Shown: in pieces, positions 54,485 to 64,000 of the stretch
Layout: each line of letters opens with the position of its first letter
How positions within the stretch are numbered: position 1 is the first letter of the stretch
DNA from: Lithobates sylvaticus
Taxonomy: Eukaryota > Chordata > Amphibia > Anura > Ranidae
Direction: 5' to 3'
Assembly: GCA_028564925.1 (NCBI GenBank)
Contig: CM053026.1
Span: 604,765,616-604,829,615, forward strand
Length of the DNA: 64,000 nt
The notes under the pieces: generated by a model
What the model was told of the DNA's origin: nothing
Databases searched by the model: none
The model's input: the letters and a program-made list of their open reading frames with translations, nothing else
Made by a program: the position numbers and the translations under genes

Positions 54485-54636
54485 ATCATACAGCAATGCT
54501 CTGCGATCTCACAGTGCATTATGGGACGTTCCATGGCGCTCACATTTTCCACGAACGCCCCATAATGTTTGCTCTTCAGCGAACGAGCGAACTCCCGATG
54601 TTCGACCCGAACATGGAGTTCATCCCTAAATTATAT

Positions 54637-56101
54637 TACTAAATTTGCAAAGGAATGAGGGGCCCTAACTAGATAAGTACTGTGCCAGTGCACAGAACTA
54701 AGTTATGTACAACCGAGCACACATTTATATTATCTGTCTAAAATAATCTGAAAGCAGATTAGCTGCAGTGTCCTACTGAATGAGCCTGATAGACACAGTT
54801 TATGATTTTGCATTTGAAAAACACAAACCAAAGTAAAAGTATCTGCTATATTTGCCTCTGTTCAGTTCAAAATGCCTTTGTACTCTAGGGATAGCAGCTA
54901 GGCAGCACTGTTTCCAGAGCAATGCGGTGTGCACACAGAGGTGTGAACAGCACCATTGTCTCCAGTATGTCTTGCGTTCAATGTGCTTTCCATATGTCAA
55001 AACACACAGAATATTGCACGGGTATGAAAGAGTCATGTCCAAATGTTTCAGTACAATTTTTCAATAATGCTTGTATGCTTATCTGTACAAGCAAGGAGAT
55101 ATGAAGAACTCATCCAAACACAACTGTCTTTGTATCCTTTCAATTCCTCCTTCATTTTGAGTGTCTCATAAATTCTTAGGATTTTACACATACTGTTTGT
55201 AAATCTATGAAAAAGCTCCCTAGAATCCAGCACTCATGACAAACATGTTCTCTATCTAATTTAACTTTGCAACAAGAGCAGAAAGAACATCAGAAAGGAG
55301 GCTGCAGGAACATGATATGCCAAGAACAGTCTGTAACTTTGGATGTGACAAAATGATCATTCCCTATGTTTATTACTTTTTAACTGTGTAATGTTGCTTT
55401 GCCAAATAATTTCCTCTGCAACATTTTATTTCAGTAATAACTAAACTCTAGTATTCCAAACACAACTGCTGGATGTACCCAGCCGCACAGCATTAGGAGC
55501 CTGCATAATCACTCTCCTGGGACACACAGCTGCCACATACAGGTGCTCATTAAGATGAATTAAAAGATGTTCACAGCTATGCATCGGGGGGTTGCACCCA
55601 CATTGACATATGCTCCGAACGCACACTATCTTCATGCGTTATGTAACTCCTGCCGCATAACCGCGTACAACCACATCTTCTAATTGATCTCAATGGGCAG
55701 CAGTTGTGGGTCCCAGAAGAGCGATCACGCAGGCTCTGCACACTGTAAAGCCATTGTACGCCATATGTCTGAAGACCAATGGTAATCCTAAATATCTAGA
55801 ACTTAACTTAATTTTTGTACAATTAAAAAAGGGTGCGCTTGGCCAATATAGTGAAAGACTGCAGCACTAAAAAAAATCCCTGGATTGGTGGGATGTGGTA
55901 AATGTGGTATTAACTGTAAAGTGCGCTGTCAAAACGAAATGTATAAGTTCATAGACAATTGATTAAAAAAAAAAAAAAAAAGACATAAAAACTTGAAACA
56001 AACCAGTGAAACAAAGTCTGAGTCCTGAAATGAAATAAAATTGTTAGTGCAAAAAACCTCTAGTAGGCAAGTTCAAAATAATAGTTATGTTAAAAACAAC
56101 C
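54637..56101. other. No gene recognised
   Basis: AT-rich sequence with no domain, repeat end or RNA gene I can identify. A 17-A run lies near 55966. Confidence 0.4.
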
Positions 56102-56105
56102 TTAA

Positions 56106-56568
56106 AGCAGAGCTCCACCCTAAAGTGGAACTTCCGCTTATCGGATTCCCCCCCCCCCCTCCGGTGCCACAATTGGCACCTTTCAGGGGGGAGGGGGTGC
56201 AGATACCTGTATAATACAGGTATCTGCACCCACGTCCGGGACTAGCTGCCCCGCCCCTATCCGAGGATGCCCGCCCATATCCGAGGGTTCCCGTTGTGTC
56301 TTGGGAAAGACACAGTTCCCAGGACACAATGGGGACCAATAAAGACGCGCAGCGCGACTCGCGCATGCGCAGTAGGGAACCGGGCAGTGAAGCCGCAAGC
56401 TTCACTTCCTGGTTCCCTGACAGAGTATGGCGGCGGACAGCCGAGAGACAAGCGATCTTTTTGCCGACATCGCTGGAACAGGTAAGTGTCCATTTATTAA
56501 AAGTTAGCAGCTGCAGTATTTGTAGCTGCTGACTTAAAAAAAAAAAAAAAATCGGGTGGACCACCTCT
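56106..56568. mobile_element. TTAA-flanked MITE (AGCAGAGCTCCACCC end)
   Basis: Perfect TTAA on both sides (56102-56105 and 56569-56572). Left end AGCAGAGCTCCACCC and right end GGGTGGACCACCTCT. Near the right end is the hairpin AAAGTTAGCAGCTGCAGTAT then TGTAGCTGCTGACTT, shared with 10374-10434 and 59867-59910. Non-coding. Confidence 0.85.
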
Positions 56569-56644
56569 TTAATGACATTGGTGGAGTTATATCCAAGTAA
56601 AAGTTGCTGATAACAGCTAAACAAATTGCAACCACCCCAACCTA

Positions 56645-56808
56645 TAACTTAGCCTTTGTAGCAAGGAGCACATGGAAAGGCAATGCACATCAAAAACAAA
56701 CAAAAATCCCCAGCTCACTTACCAGCCAGCCTGCAACAAAACCAAATTGATCCTGTACAACAATTCATGTTAAAAACAAGGGGTTTAATCAGACACATTT
56801 GCAAACAT
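56645..56808. repeat. Dispersed repeat, copy B
   Basis: Same family and orientation as 2996-3160: GTAGCAAGGAGCAC, ACCAGCCTGCAAC, CCAAATTGATC and GTTAAAAACA in order. Class not known. Confidence 0.65.
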
Positions 56809-57314
56809 GTGCAAGCCGCAGTGGCCACATCAAGGCAGCCCAGTTAACTGCGGTCTGAACTCTATAAATTTGAGCGTTTCCCAAACTGGAGAAGATATAT
56901 AGCAGTTGGATAGATTAAGGGCAGGTGTGCCTGGAGGGAGCCCACCCCACCTTAAAAGGTATAGGGACACACAGGACACCCACCAGGAGCACAATGCCGC
57001 TTAATTTAAATTGCTGTAGCTTTTTTTTCCATTTAATTTGATCTTTGACTTTAGTTTGATCCCTTAATGAACTGTCTTAAAGATTGCAATTTATTGCCCA
57101 GTTTCAACTTCACAACCAATATACAGCATTGTGCAAAAGTTTTAGGTAAGTGTGAAGAAATGCTGTAAAGTACAAATTCTTTCAAAAATATATTTTTTAA
57201 TTGTTTATTTTTTATCAATTTACAAAATTAAAAGTGAGCAAACAGAAGAAAAATCTAAATCAAATCAATATTTGGTGTGACTACCCTTTGGCTTCAAACC
57301 AGGATCAATTCTTA

Positions 57315-57741
57315 TGCCGCGTATACAAGACCAGTTTTCCCGTCGGAATAAACTCTGAAGGTTTTTCTGACGGAGTTCTGCTAAAACTGTCTTGCATACA
57401 CACGATCACACCAAAGTCCGATCGTCAAGAACGCAGTGACGTACAGCATGTACGACGGGACTAGAAAAAGGAAGTTTAATAGCCAGTAGCCAATAGCTGC
57501 CGTTTCGTACTTGCTTCAGAGCATGCGTCGTTTTTGGTCCGTCAGAACAGCATACAGACGAGCGGTTTTCCCTGATAGGAATTGGTTCCGTCGGAAATAT
57601 TTAAAACATGTTCTATATCTAGGTCCGTTAGAATTTTCTAAAAAAAAAAAGTCAGATGAGGCATACACACGATCGGAATATACGATGAAAAGATTCCGTC
57701 TGACTTCTTCTGTCGGACATTCCGCTCGTGTGAACGCGGCA
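57315..57741. mobile_element. PIF-Harbinger MITE, complete
   Basis: Perfect TTA duplication (57312-57314 and 57742-57744), ends TGCCGCGTAT and GAACGCGGCA, with internal CGATCGGAAT and TCCGTC blocks typical of the family. No coding capacity. It is the cleanest of the Harbinger MITEs in the window. Confidence 0.87.
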
Positions 57742-58717
57742 TTACACTTGCACACCTTGTAAACTTGCAGAAAGTCAAGGGTTTTGTAGGATTAGAGTCA
57801 GGTGTATGATTAACCAATTCTACCAACAGGTGCTAATGAACATTAATTTCATATGTAGGTTGAAACACAGTAATTAATTGAAACAGAAATAGCTGTGTAG
57901 AAGACCTAAAACTGGGTGAGGAACAGCCAGACTCTGCTACTAAGGTGAGGTTGTGGAAACAGTGTTGCCAACCGCCCGTGTTTTTATGGGCAGCCCGTAA
58001 AAACAGGGCTATTTTTTCATGTAAGTGAAAACCCGTAAAAAAAAAATCTTGCCAGTAAAAATATGATGGCCCCGGCTCGGAACTGCGCATGTGCAGTCCC
58101 GAAGCATGCAGAGAGTCTCCGATCATCCCGATGATCTTTCTGTCACTGCTGCTACTTGTCTTGTACCCTCTCCTTCCTTCTACAACGTGCCTTATTTGAT
58201 TCTAGGAGATGCTGGGAGGGGGAGGAGTGGAGTGAGTCTGCAGTGGAGCCGGAAGGACTTCAGCCTAGCAGAGTAGCAGAGTGTAAGCTAGCTATTAGCT
58301 AACTGCAGTCGTGTATTTGCCTTGACTTAGTGGGCAGGAGGAGGGGGGGGGGGCAGAGGATGGGCTGTGCAGCAGATTTGTGTACAGTACATCCTTTTTT
58401 TGTGTGTCAGATCTGCTTTGTTTCTAAGGGAGGACATTTTCTCCCCAATCTCTCCCTTTTACCTGCAGTGCTCACCAGTCCAGGCAAAGCCTCCTCAGTC
58501 CTCTCCAGAGTTACCACCTCATTTGTCTGGGGCACTACAAATCCAAGCATGCCAGGAGAGGGGAGCAATATGATTTGGCTGGTATTTTCTGATGAAAAGT
58601 GCTGCTGTATATTGTGTTTGTACTGTATGGTCATAATATAATTGATTATGTCTTGTGCTTGATGGTCTTGAGGTGTTTATTCATATATTTTTATCTGAGT
58701 AAGTAGTGAGCACATTT

Positions 58718-58980
58718 GGTCTCCTGTAGTATGTCCGCAGCCTATGACCGTCTCCTGTAGCATGTCCACAGTCTCTGACCGTCTCCTGTAGCATGTCCGC
58801 AGTCTCTGACCGTCTCTTTTAGCATGTCCGCAGTGTCTGACTGTCTCCTGTCGTATATCTGCAGTCTCTGACCATCTCCTGTCATATGTCCGCAGTCTCT
58901 GACCATCTCCTGTACTATGTCTGCAGCCTCTGACCGTCTCCTGTATCCTGTCTACAGCCTCTGACCGTCTCCTGTAGGAT
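58718..58980. repeat. 30-bp minisatellite
   Basis: About nine copies of CTCCTGTAGTATGTCCGCAG plus CCTCTGACCGT with small variants. Confidence 0.9.
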
Positions 58981-59475
58981 AAAACCCAGAGCCACCAAGC
59001 TGGAGCCATTTGACTGAGCCATGCACGGTGCACCTGAGATGAAGTCAGTGACAGTGCCGCCAGGCCAGTCTGATGTAAGGGGGCACTGATATAAAGGTTT
59101 CCCCCCTATATTAGTAACCCCCCTTACCTTAGTGTATTCACTGTACGGAAGGTGGTCTCTGGTCACCAGAGTGCCCCCCACATTAGAGTTCCTGGCGTTC
59201 CCCTTAACATCAGAGTCTTTAGGATTCCCCCTTTCAGTGCAAGGGGGAACTCAATCTGCGAACCCTGATCTAATTGGGAACTCTGATGTAAAGGGAACAC
59301 AGTTCCCCCTTAGATCATGATTTTCAGTGTTCCCCTTTACATAAGAGTTTTGTTTCACTGTAAGGGGGAATCCTGCACACTCCGATGTAAGGGGGAACTC
59401 TGTGCTAGCGGGGTTATAGTAACCTGACCTTCATGTCAATGCAGAAATATGTTTTTTTACTTTTGATAAACTTAA

Positions 59476-59940
59476 AGTGGGGTTGCAACCAAAAAATTAA
59501 ATATGGCTTAAAAATCATAAAAAAAATTGGAAAAAAAAAAATAATTGGAAAAAAAAAATTTTTTTACTCACCTCTAAATGCCTGTTGCTAGGGGGTCCCT
59601 CGTAGTCTGCCACCTTCATTGCCCGGGCTAAACGTCACTTCCTGTAGGTGCCGCACAGTCATCTGGGACCTGTCATGTGTCCCAGATGAGTGAGCGTCGA
59701 ATCACGGCGCACGGCGCCGCTTGCGCATGCGCAGTGGGTGCCCGGCTGTGAAGCCACAGCCGGGTTCCCACATTAAGAAAGCCAGCGCCGCAAGCGGAGC
59801 GGGGAATGAGGGGGGGGTCTCGTTCCCCCGCATCGCTGGACCCCGGGACAGGTAAGTGTCCGATTATTAAAAGTCAGCAGCAGCAGCAGTATTTGTAGAT
59901 GCTGACTTTTATTTTTTATTTTTTTTGTTGGAACTCCTCT
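59476..59940. mobile_element. TTAA-flanked MITE inside the hAT-like element
   Basis: Perfect TTAA on both sides (59472-59475 and 59941-59944). Left end AGTGGGGTTGCAACC and right end GTTGGAACTCCTCT. It carries the AAAGTCAGCAGC..GCTGACTTTT hairpin near the right end (CAG trinucleotide expanded to CAGCAGCAGCAG here). Confidence 0.83.
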
Positions 59941-60155
59941 TTAAACACATTGTTAATAGCACTAGATATATGTTTATAGTTTAAAATTTTGATATTTGCA
60001 CTGTTTAGCACTGAAAACTGTAATTTTAGGTACTTTTTCCAGTGTCAGTAAAAAATGTGTGCCGCTTGTAAATTTTGGCATCCTGCCAGTAAATTTTGTT
60101 TCGGAGGTTTGGCAACTCTGTGTGGAGGACAGTTTTATGTTACAGGTCATACACC

Positions 60156-61213
60156 ATGGCAAAACTGAACACAGCAACAAGACACAAGATAGTTATACTG
60201 CATCAGGTCAAGGTCTCTCCCACAAATAGAGTAAAAGCAGACTGGTGTTTCAAGATGTGTTGTTCAAGCAGCTCTTTTGAAGAACAAAGAATCAGGTAAA
60301 GTTTAGACCTGTAGACGCAGTGGTCGGCCAAAGAAACCTAGATGAAAGACACATCATGCTTACTTCCCTTCGATATCAGAAGATGTCTAGCAATGTCATC
60401 AGCACAGAATTGGTGGAAACCAGTGGGACCCAGGTACACCCATCTACTGTCTGGAGAAGTCTGGCCAGAAGTGGTCTTCATGGAAGAATTGTGAACAAAA
60501 AATAATACTTCAGAGGTGGAAACAAGGCTAAGCGACTATGCACGACAACATAGGAACTGGGTGCAAAAAAATGACTGCAGGTGCCCTGGACTATTGATTG
60601 AAAAGTTGAAACATTTGGCTGTAGGAGGAGGCAGTTTGTTCACCAAAGGGCTGAAGGCAGCAGTAAAGCAAGGTGAAGGTTCCTTACAAGTTTTGGGCTG
60701 CATTTCTAAAGAGTTGGAGGTTTGGTCAGAATCAAGAGTGTCCTCAATGCTGAGAGATACAGGCAAATACTTATCTATCATGCCATACTATCAGGGAAGC
60801 GTGTGATTGGCCCCAAATTTATTCTGCAGCAGGACAATGACCCCAAACATATAGCTAATGCAATTAAGGACTATCTTCAGTGTAAAGAAGAACAAGGAGT
60901 CCTGGAAGTGATGGTTTGGCCCCCACAGAATCCTGATCTTAACATCATCGAGTCTGTCTGGGATTACATGAAGTATTTGAGGCAGCCTACATGCACAGAA
61001 GTTATGTGGTTAGTTCTCCAAGATGTTTTGAACAAAACCTACCTGCTGAGTTCCTTCAAAAACTGTGTGTTAGTGTACTTAGAAGAATTGATGCTGTTTT
61101 GGAGGCAAAGGGTGGTCACACCAAATATTGGTTTGATTTTGCATTTCTCTTCTGTTCATTTACTTTCTATTTTGTTAATTGCTAAAAATAAACTATTGAC
61201 ACTTCTTTCTTAA
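60156..61213 (+). pseudogene. Tc1 transposase, broken
   Basis: Starts MAKLNTATRHKIVILHQ (helix-turn-helix region). It then shifts frame; 60320-60505 carries ERHIMLTSLRYQKMSSNVIS and STVWRSLARSGLHGR. The region with the first catalytic aspartate is lost or scrambled near 60500-60700 (only ARQHRNW and GEGSLQVLGCIS are clear). 60722-61213 has [27 protein letters not shown] (second D) and WPPQNPDLNIIESVWDYMK (third residue, DDE type). It would have excised and inserted at TA; inactive now. Confidence 0.87.
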
Positions 61214-61266
61214 TATACAGCATTTTTTTCACACTTACCTAAAACTCTTGCACAATAGTGTATATA

Positions 61267-62811
61267 CAGTGCATTGCAAAAGTATTCACCCCCCTTGGCT
61301 TTTTACATATTTTGTTACATTACAGCCTTTAGTTCAATGTTTTTTTAATCTGAATCATATGCGATGGATCAGAACACAATAGTCTAAGTTGGTGAAGTAA
61401 AATTAGAAAAATATATACATAAAACTATTTTTCAGAAATAAAAAAAATATAATTGGCATGTGCGTATGTATTCACCCCCTTTGTTATGAAGCCCATAAAA
61501 ATCTCTGGTGCAACCAATTACCTTCAGAAGTCACATAATTAGTGAAATGATGTCCGCCTGTGTGCAATCTAAGTGTCACATGATCTGTCATTACATATAC
61601 GCACCCTTTTGAAAGGCCACAGAGGCTGCAACAACTAAGCAAGAGGCACCACTAACCAAACACTGCCATGAAGACCAAGGAACTCTCCAAACAAGTAAGG
61701 GACAATGTTGTTGAGAAGTACAAGTCAAGGTTAGGTTATAAAAAAATATCCAAATCTTTGAAGATCCCTAGGAGCACCATCAAATCTATTATAACCAAAT
61801 GGAAAGAACATGGCACAAGGTAAGGTAACCCTGGAGGAGCTGCAGAGTTCCACAACAGACACTGGAGTATCTGTACATAGGACGACAATAAACCGTACGC
61901 TCCATAGAGTTGGGCTTTATGGCAGAGTGGCCAGAAGAAAGCCATTCATTTCAGCAAAAAACAAAATGGCACGTTTTGAGTTTGCAAAAAGGCATGTGGG
62001 AGACTCCCAAAATGTATGGAGGAAGGTGCTCTGGTCTGATGAGACAAAAATGTTACTTTTTGGCCATCAAAGAAAACGCTATGTCTGGCGAAAACCCAAT
62101 GCATTACATCACCCAAAGAACACCATCCCCATAGTGAAACATGGTGGTGGCAGCATCATGCTGTGGGGATGTTTTTCAGCAGTCAGTACTGGGAAACTGG
62201 TCAGAGTTGAGGGAAAGATGGATGGTGCTAAATACAGGGATATTCTTGAGCAAAACCTGTACCACTCTGTGTGCGATTTGAGGCTAGGACGGAGGTTCAC
62301 CTTCCAGCAGGACAATGACCCCAAACACACTGCTAAAGCAACACTTGAGTGGTTTAAGGGGAAATATGTAAATGTGTTGGAATGGCCTAGTCGAGCCCAG
62401 ATCTCAATCCAATAGAAAATCTGTGGTCAGACTTAAAGATTGCTGTTCACAAGCGCAAACCATCCAACTTGAAGGAGCTGGAGCAGTTTTGCCAGGAGGA
62501 ATGGGCACAAATCCCAGCTGTGGCAAGCTCATAGAGACTTATCCAAAGCGACTTGGAGCTGTGATAGCCGCAAGAGGTGGCTCTACAAAGTATTGACTTT
62601 AGGGGAGTGAATAGTTATGCACATTGACTTTTTCTGTTATTTTGTCCTATTTGTTGTTTGCTTCACAATAAAATAAAACATCTTCAAAGTTGTGGACATG
62701 TTCTGTAAATTAAATGATGCAAATCCTCAAACAATCCATGTTAATTCCAGGTTGTGAGGCAACAAAACACAAAAAATGCCAAGAAGGGGTGAATACTTTT
62801 GCAAGGCACTG
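61267..62811 (+). mobile_element. Tc1/mariner transposon, nearly full length
   Basis: TA (61265-61266 and 62812-62813) flanks ends CAGTGCATTGCAAAAGTATT and AATACTTTTGCAAGGCACTG, matching except at one base over 20. Length 1,545 bp is about the family's normal size. Its left end lies only 6 bases from the right end of the previous Tc1, within the sequence TATATA. The transposase gene is nearly complete but broken. Confidence 0.92.
61668..62540 (+). pseudogene. Tc1 transposase, nearly complete but broken
   Basis: 61668-61823 encodes MKTKELSKQVRDNVVEKYKS and GYKKISKSLKIPRSTIKSII (N-terminal helix-turn-helix), stopping at TAA after HGTR. An internal deletion follows that should have carried the second DNA-binding helices (GRPP linker). 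The frame resumes in 61810-62415: [32 protein letters not shown] (first D), [24 protein letters not shown] (second D). A one-base loss near 62393 then shifts the frame, so [18 protein letters not shown] (third residue) and EEWAQIP lie in another frame. Few lesions, but no complete protein. Confidence 0.9.
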
Positions 62812-62813
62812 TA

Positions 62814-64000
62814 TATATGGCCAGCATTAGTGTGTTTTTTGCAGGTAGTAGGTCATACCTTAGGGAAGCACACTCAGACACATAAAATGATGGTTGGCAT
62901 TGGGATTTGTCTTTTATTAGCACCTTTTATATGAGTTTGAACAACTGAATTTTTGACTATCATCTCATGAATGTGCATAGCTCTAGAATTGTCTATTTAA
63001 TCTGTCACAGCCATTTAAAAACAAACGTAGTAGAAAAAATAAACCACACACACAAAGAGTATATACAACACAATGAAAATGTATTAAACACATGTCAACA
63101 GTATCCTTTAATATCGCTTTGTGTTTGTATTATGTGAGGACTCCAATCATTCTACTGACATATGGGACTAAAAATATATTCCTGAGCAAATACTGCCTGA
63201 GTGAAAGTGCTACAAAGGTAAGAAGGTGCAGTCATCATTGTAATCATCAGCAAACACTAGCACTACATCAAATGTGTGGATAGATCTCTACGCACACACG
63301 GCAGGGTCACTTCCAAACACCTTAGCAGATCATTGTCTAATATTTGCTTTCTGTCACAGAAAGTGATTTACAGCAATTAGCAGACACTATAAAACAGAAG
63401 AGTTACTCATTAATGAAGCTGTTTCTACATAGAAAATCTTGGAGAGCCATCAGTGGTGGAACAACTGTGGTGGCAGACCCTAACTATTTCAGTATCAGCT
63501 TGTAAAACTCCTTCATTGCCATTTTTCCCGTTTTCAGCATTTTAACATTTTGGCTGACAATTACTTGGTCATGCAATACTGTATTCAAATAATTTTATAT
63601 TATTTTTGTGACATAGTCAAATGATTTCTTTTTGGAAAGTGAACTATTTTTGGAAAGTGGACACCCCAAGGTGATCTCATTTTTGCTGCAAATTTTAGGA
63701 AATGAAGAAACATGCTGGTATTGAGGGGGTTGAAACCTGGCGCTTGGTATTGGTGCACTAGATAAATGTACAGGTCATACAAAGAGGGGGCAAGGGTGAT
63801 GTACTGGACACATACAATGGGATGTTGGAGATAAAGTGGTTATTGTGCAGATGTAAAGAGAGTAGATTAAAACCGTAAGTATTTTATTGTTATTTGAATT
63901 CCCCCCCCCCCCCCAAAAAAAAAAACAGTAAGTAAAGAGTAAAGGCGAAAATAATCCAACGGAAACACATGTTCCAGTAACAGCTGACAAAGGTCACTTT
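62814..64000. other. No gene recognised
   Basis: AT-rich sequence to the window end with no recognisable domain. A 14-C run and A run lie at 63901-63925. Confidence 0.45.

Larger units (their letters stand above)
49852..54628 (-). mobile_element. BED-finger hAT transposon, decayed
   Basis: The 5' end (minus strand) is at 54628: the plus strand reads GAACATGGAGTTCATCCCTA, the inverse of the TAGGGATGA terminus seen at 13769. Inside, on the minus strand, are a BED zinc finger, the hAT catalytic core and the C-terminal dimerisation domain. The 3' end lies near or beyond 49852 and is not resolved. The 5' non-coding part holds a minisatellite and long TA runs; the 3' part holds a 138-bp direct duplication. 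It is probably the autonomous relative of the foldback family at 13769. Confidence 0.75.
57960..60120. mobile_element. hAT-like element in the Tc1
   Basis: Ends CAGTGTTGCCAAC and GTTTGGCAACTCTG are imperfect inverted repeats. The outside 8-mers TGTGGAAA (57952-57959) and TGTGGAGG (60121-60128) match at six positions, an aged hAT-sized duplication. It contains a 30-bp minisatellite, a GTTCCCCTT-rich degenerate repeat (59180-59400) and a TTAA MITE. No transposase found. Confidence 0.72.
57124..61260 (+). mobile_element. Tc1/mariner transposon swollen by insertions
   Basis: TA (57122-57123 and 61261-61262) flanks ends CAGCATTGTGCAAAAGTTTT plus AGGTAAGTGTGAA and the inverse TTCACACTTACCTAAAACTC. 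The transposase remnant is on + (60156-61213). The element is 4.1 kb instead of about 1.6 kb because it contains a Harbinger MITE (57315-57741) and a 2.2-kb hAT-like element (57960-60120), which holds a TTAA MITE of its own. Confidence 0.88.

Overview
The window looks like repeat-dense, gene-poor nuclear DNA of a frog, most likely a ranid or close relative. The evidence is the repeat set itself: Tc1/mariner elements of amphibian type, PIF-Harbinger elements and their MITEs, several TTAA-flanked MITE families, an L1-clade LINE, a Gmr1-type and chromovirus-type Ty3/gypsy elements, and long microsatellites and minisatellites. The species is an inference from memory of such repeats. I find no convincing host exon, tRNA, rRNA or CRISPR array; every protein-coding stretch I recognise belongs to a mobile element.

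Layout. 1-19 kb: non-autonomous DNA transposons (hAT at 955-1815, 13769-16130 and 17133-19030; TTAA-flanked MITEs at 2382, 7483, 9048 and 9851), two Tc1 relics and a Tc1-plus-LINE composite (3842-7344) lying between target duplications, a foldback element with arms of about 0.8 kb, and a 26-bp minisatellite with a 363-bp higher-order period. 19.06-25.95 kb: a decayed two-gene PIF-Harbinger transposon (transposase on +, Myb-like protein on -, tail to tail), loaded with later insertions including a probable solo LTR and several large palindromes.

26.9-45.0 kb: an 18-kb nest of retroelements. A Gmr1-type Ty3/gypsy element (511-bp LTRs, SCAN-like capsid, integrase before reverse transcriptase) sits in a TA microsatellite. 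It was split by a 6.5-kb L1 with a 16-bp target duplication and by a 6-kb chromodomain gypsy element on the other strand with a 5-bp target duplication. The LTR pairs differ by only about 1 percent by eye, so the three insertions were close in time.

45-64 kb: fragments of another LTR family, a third truncated gypsy element, a decayed BED-finger hAT transposon (about 49.85-54.63 kb) with a minisatellite and long TA runs, then two Tc1 elements side by side (57124-61260 and 61267-62811). The first Tc1 carries a Harbinger MITE and a 2.2-kb hAT-like element that itself holds a TTAA MITE.

The genes do not form a host pathway. They are the transposition machinery of separate selfish elements, and most are inactive. 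The features most worth a second look are the Gmr1-type pol order, the nested-insertion timing, the nested palindromes and the Tc1/LINE composite.
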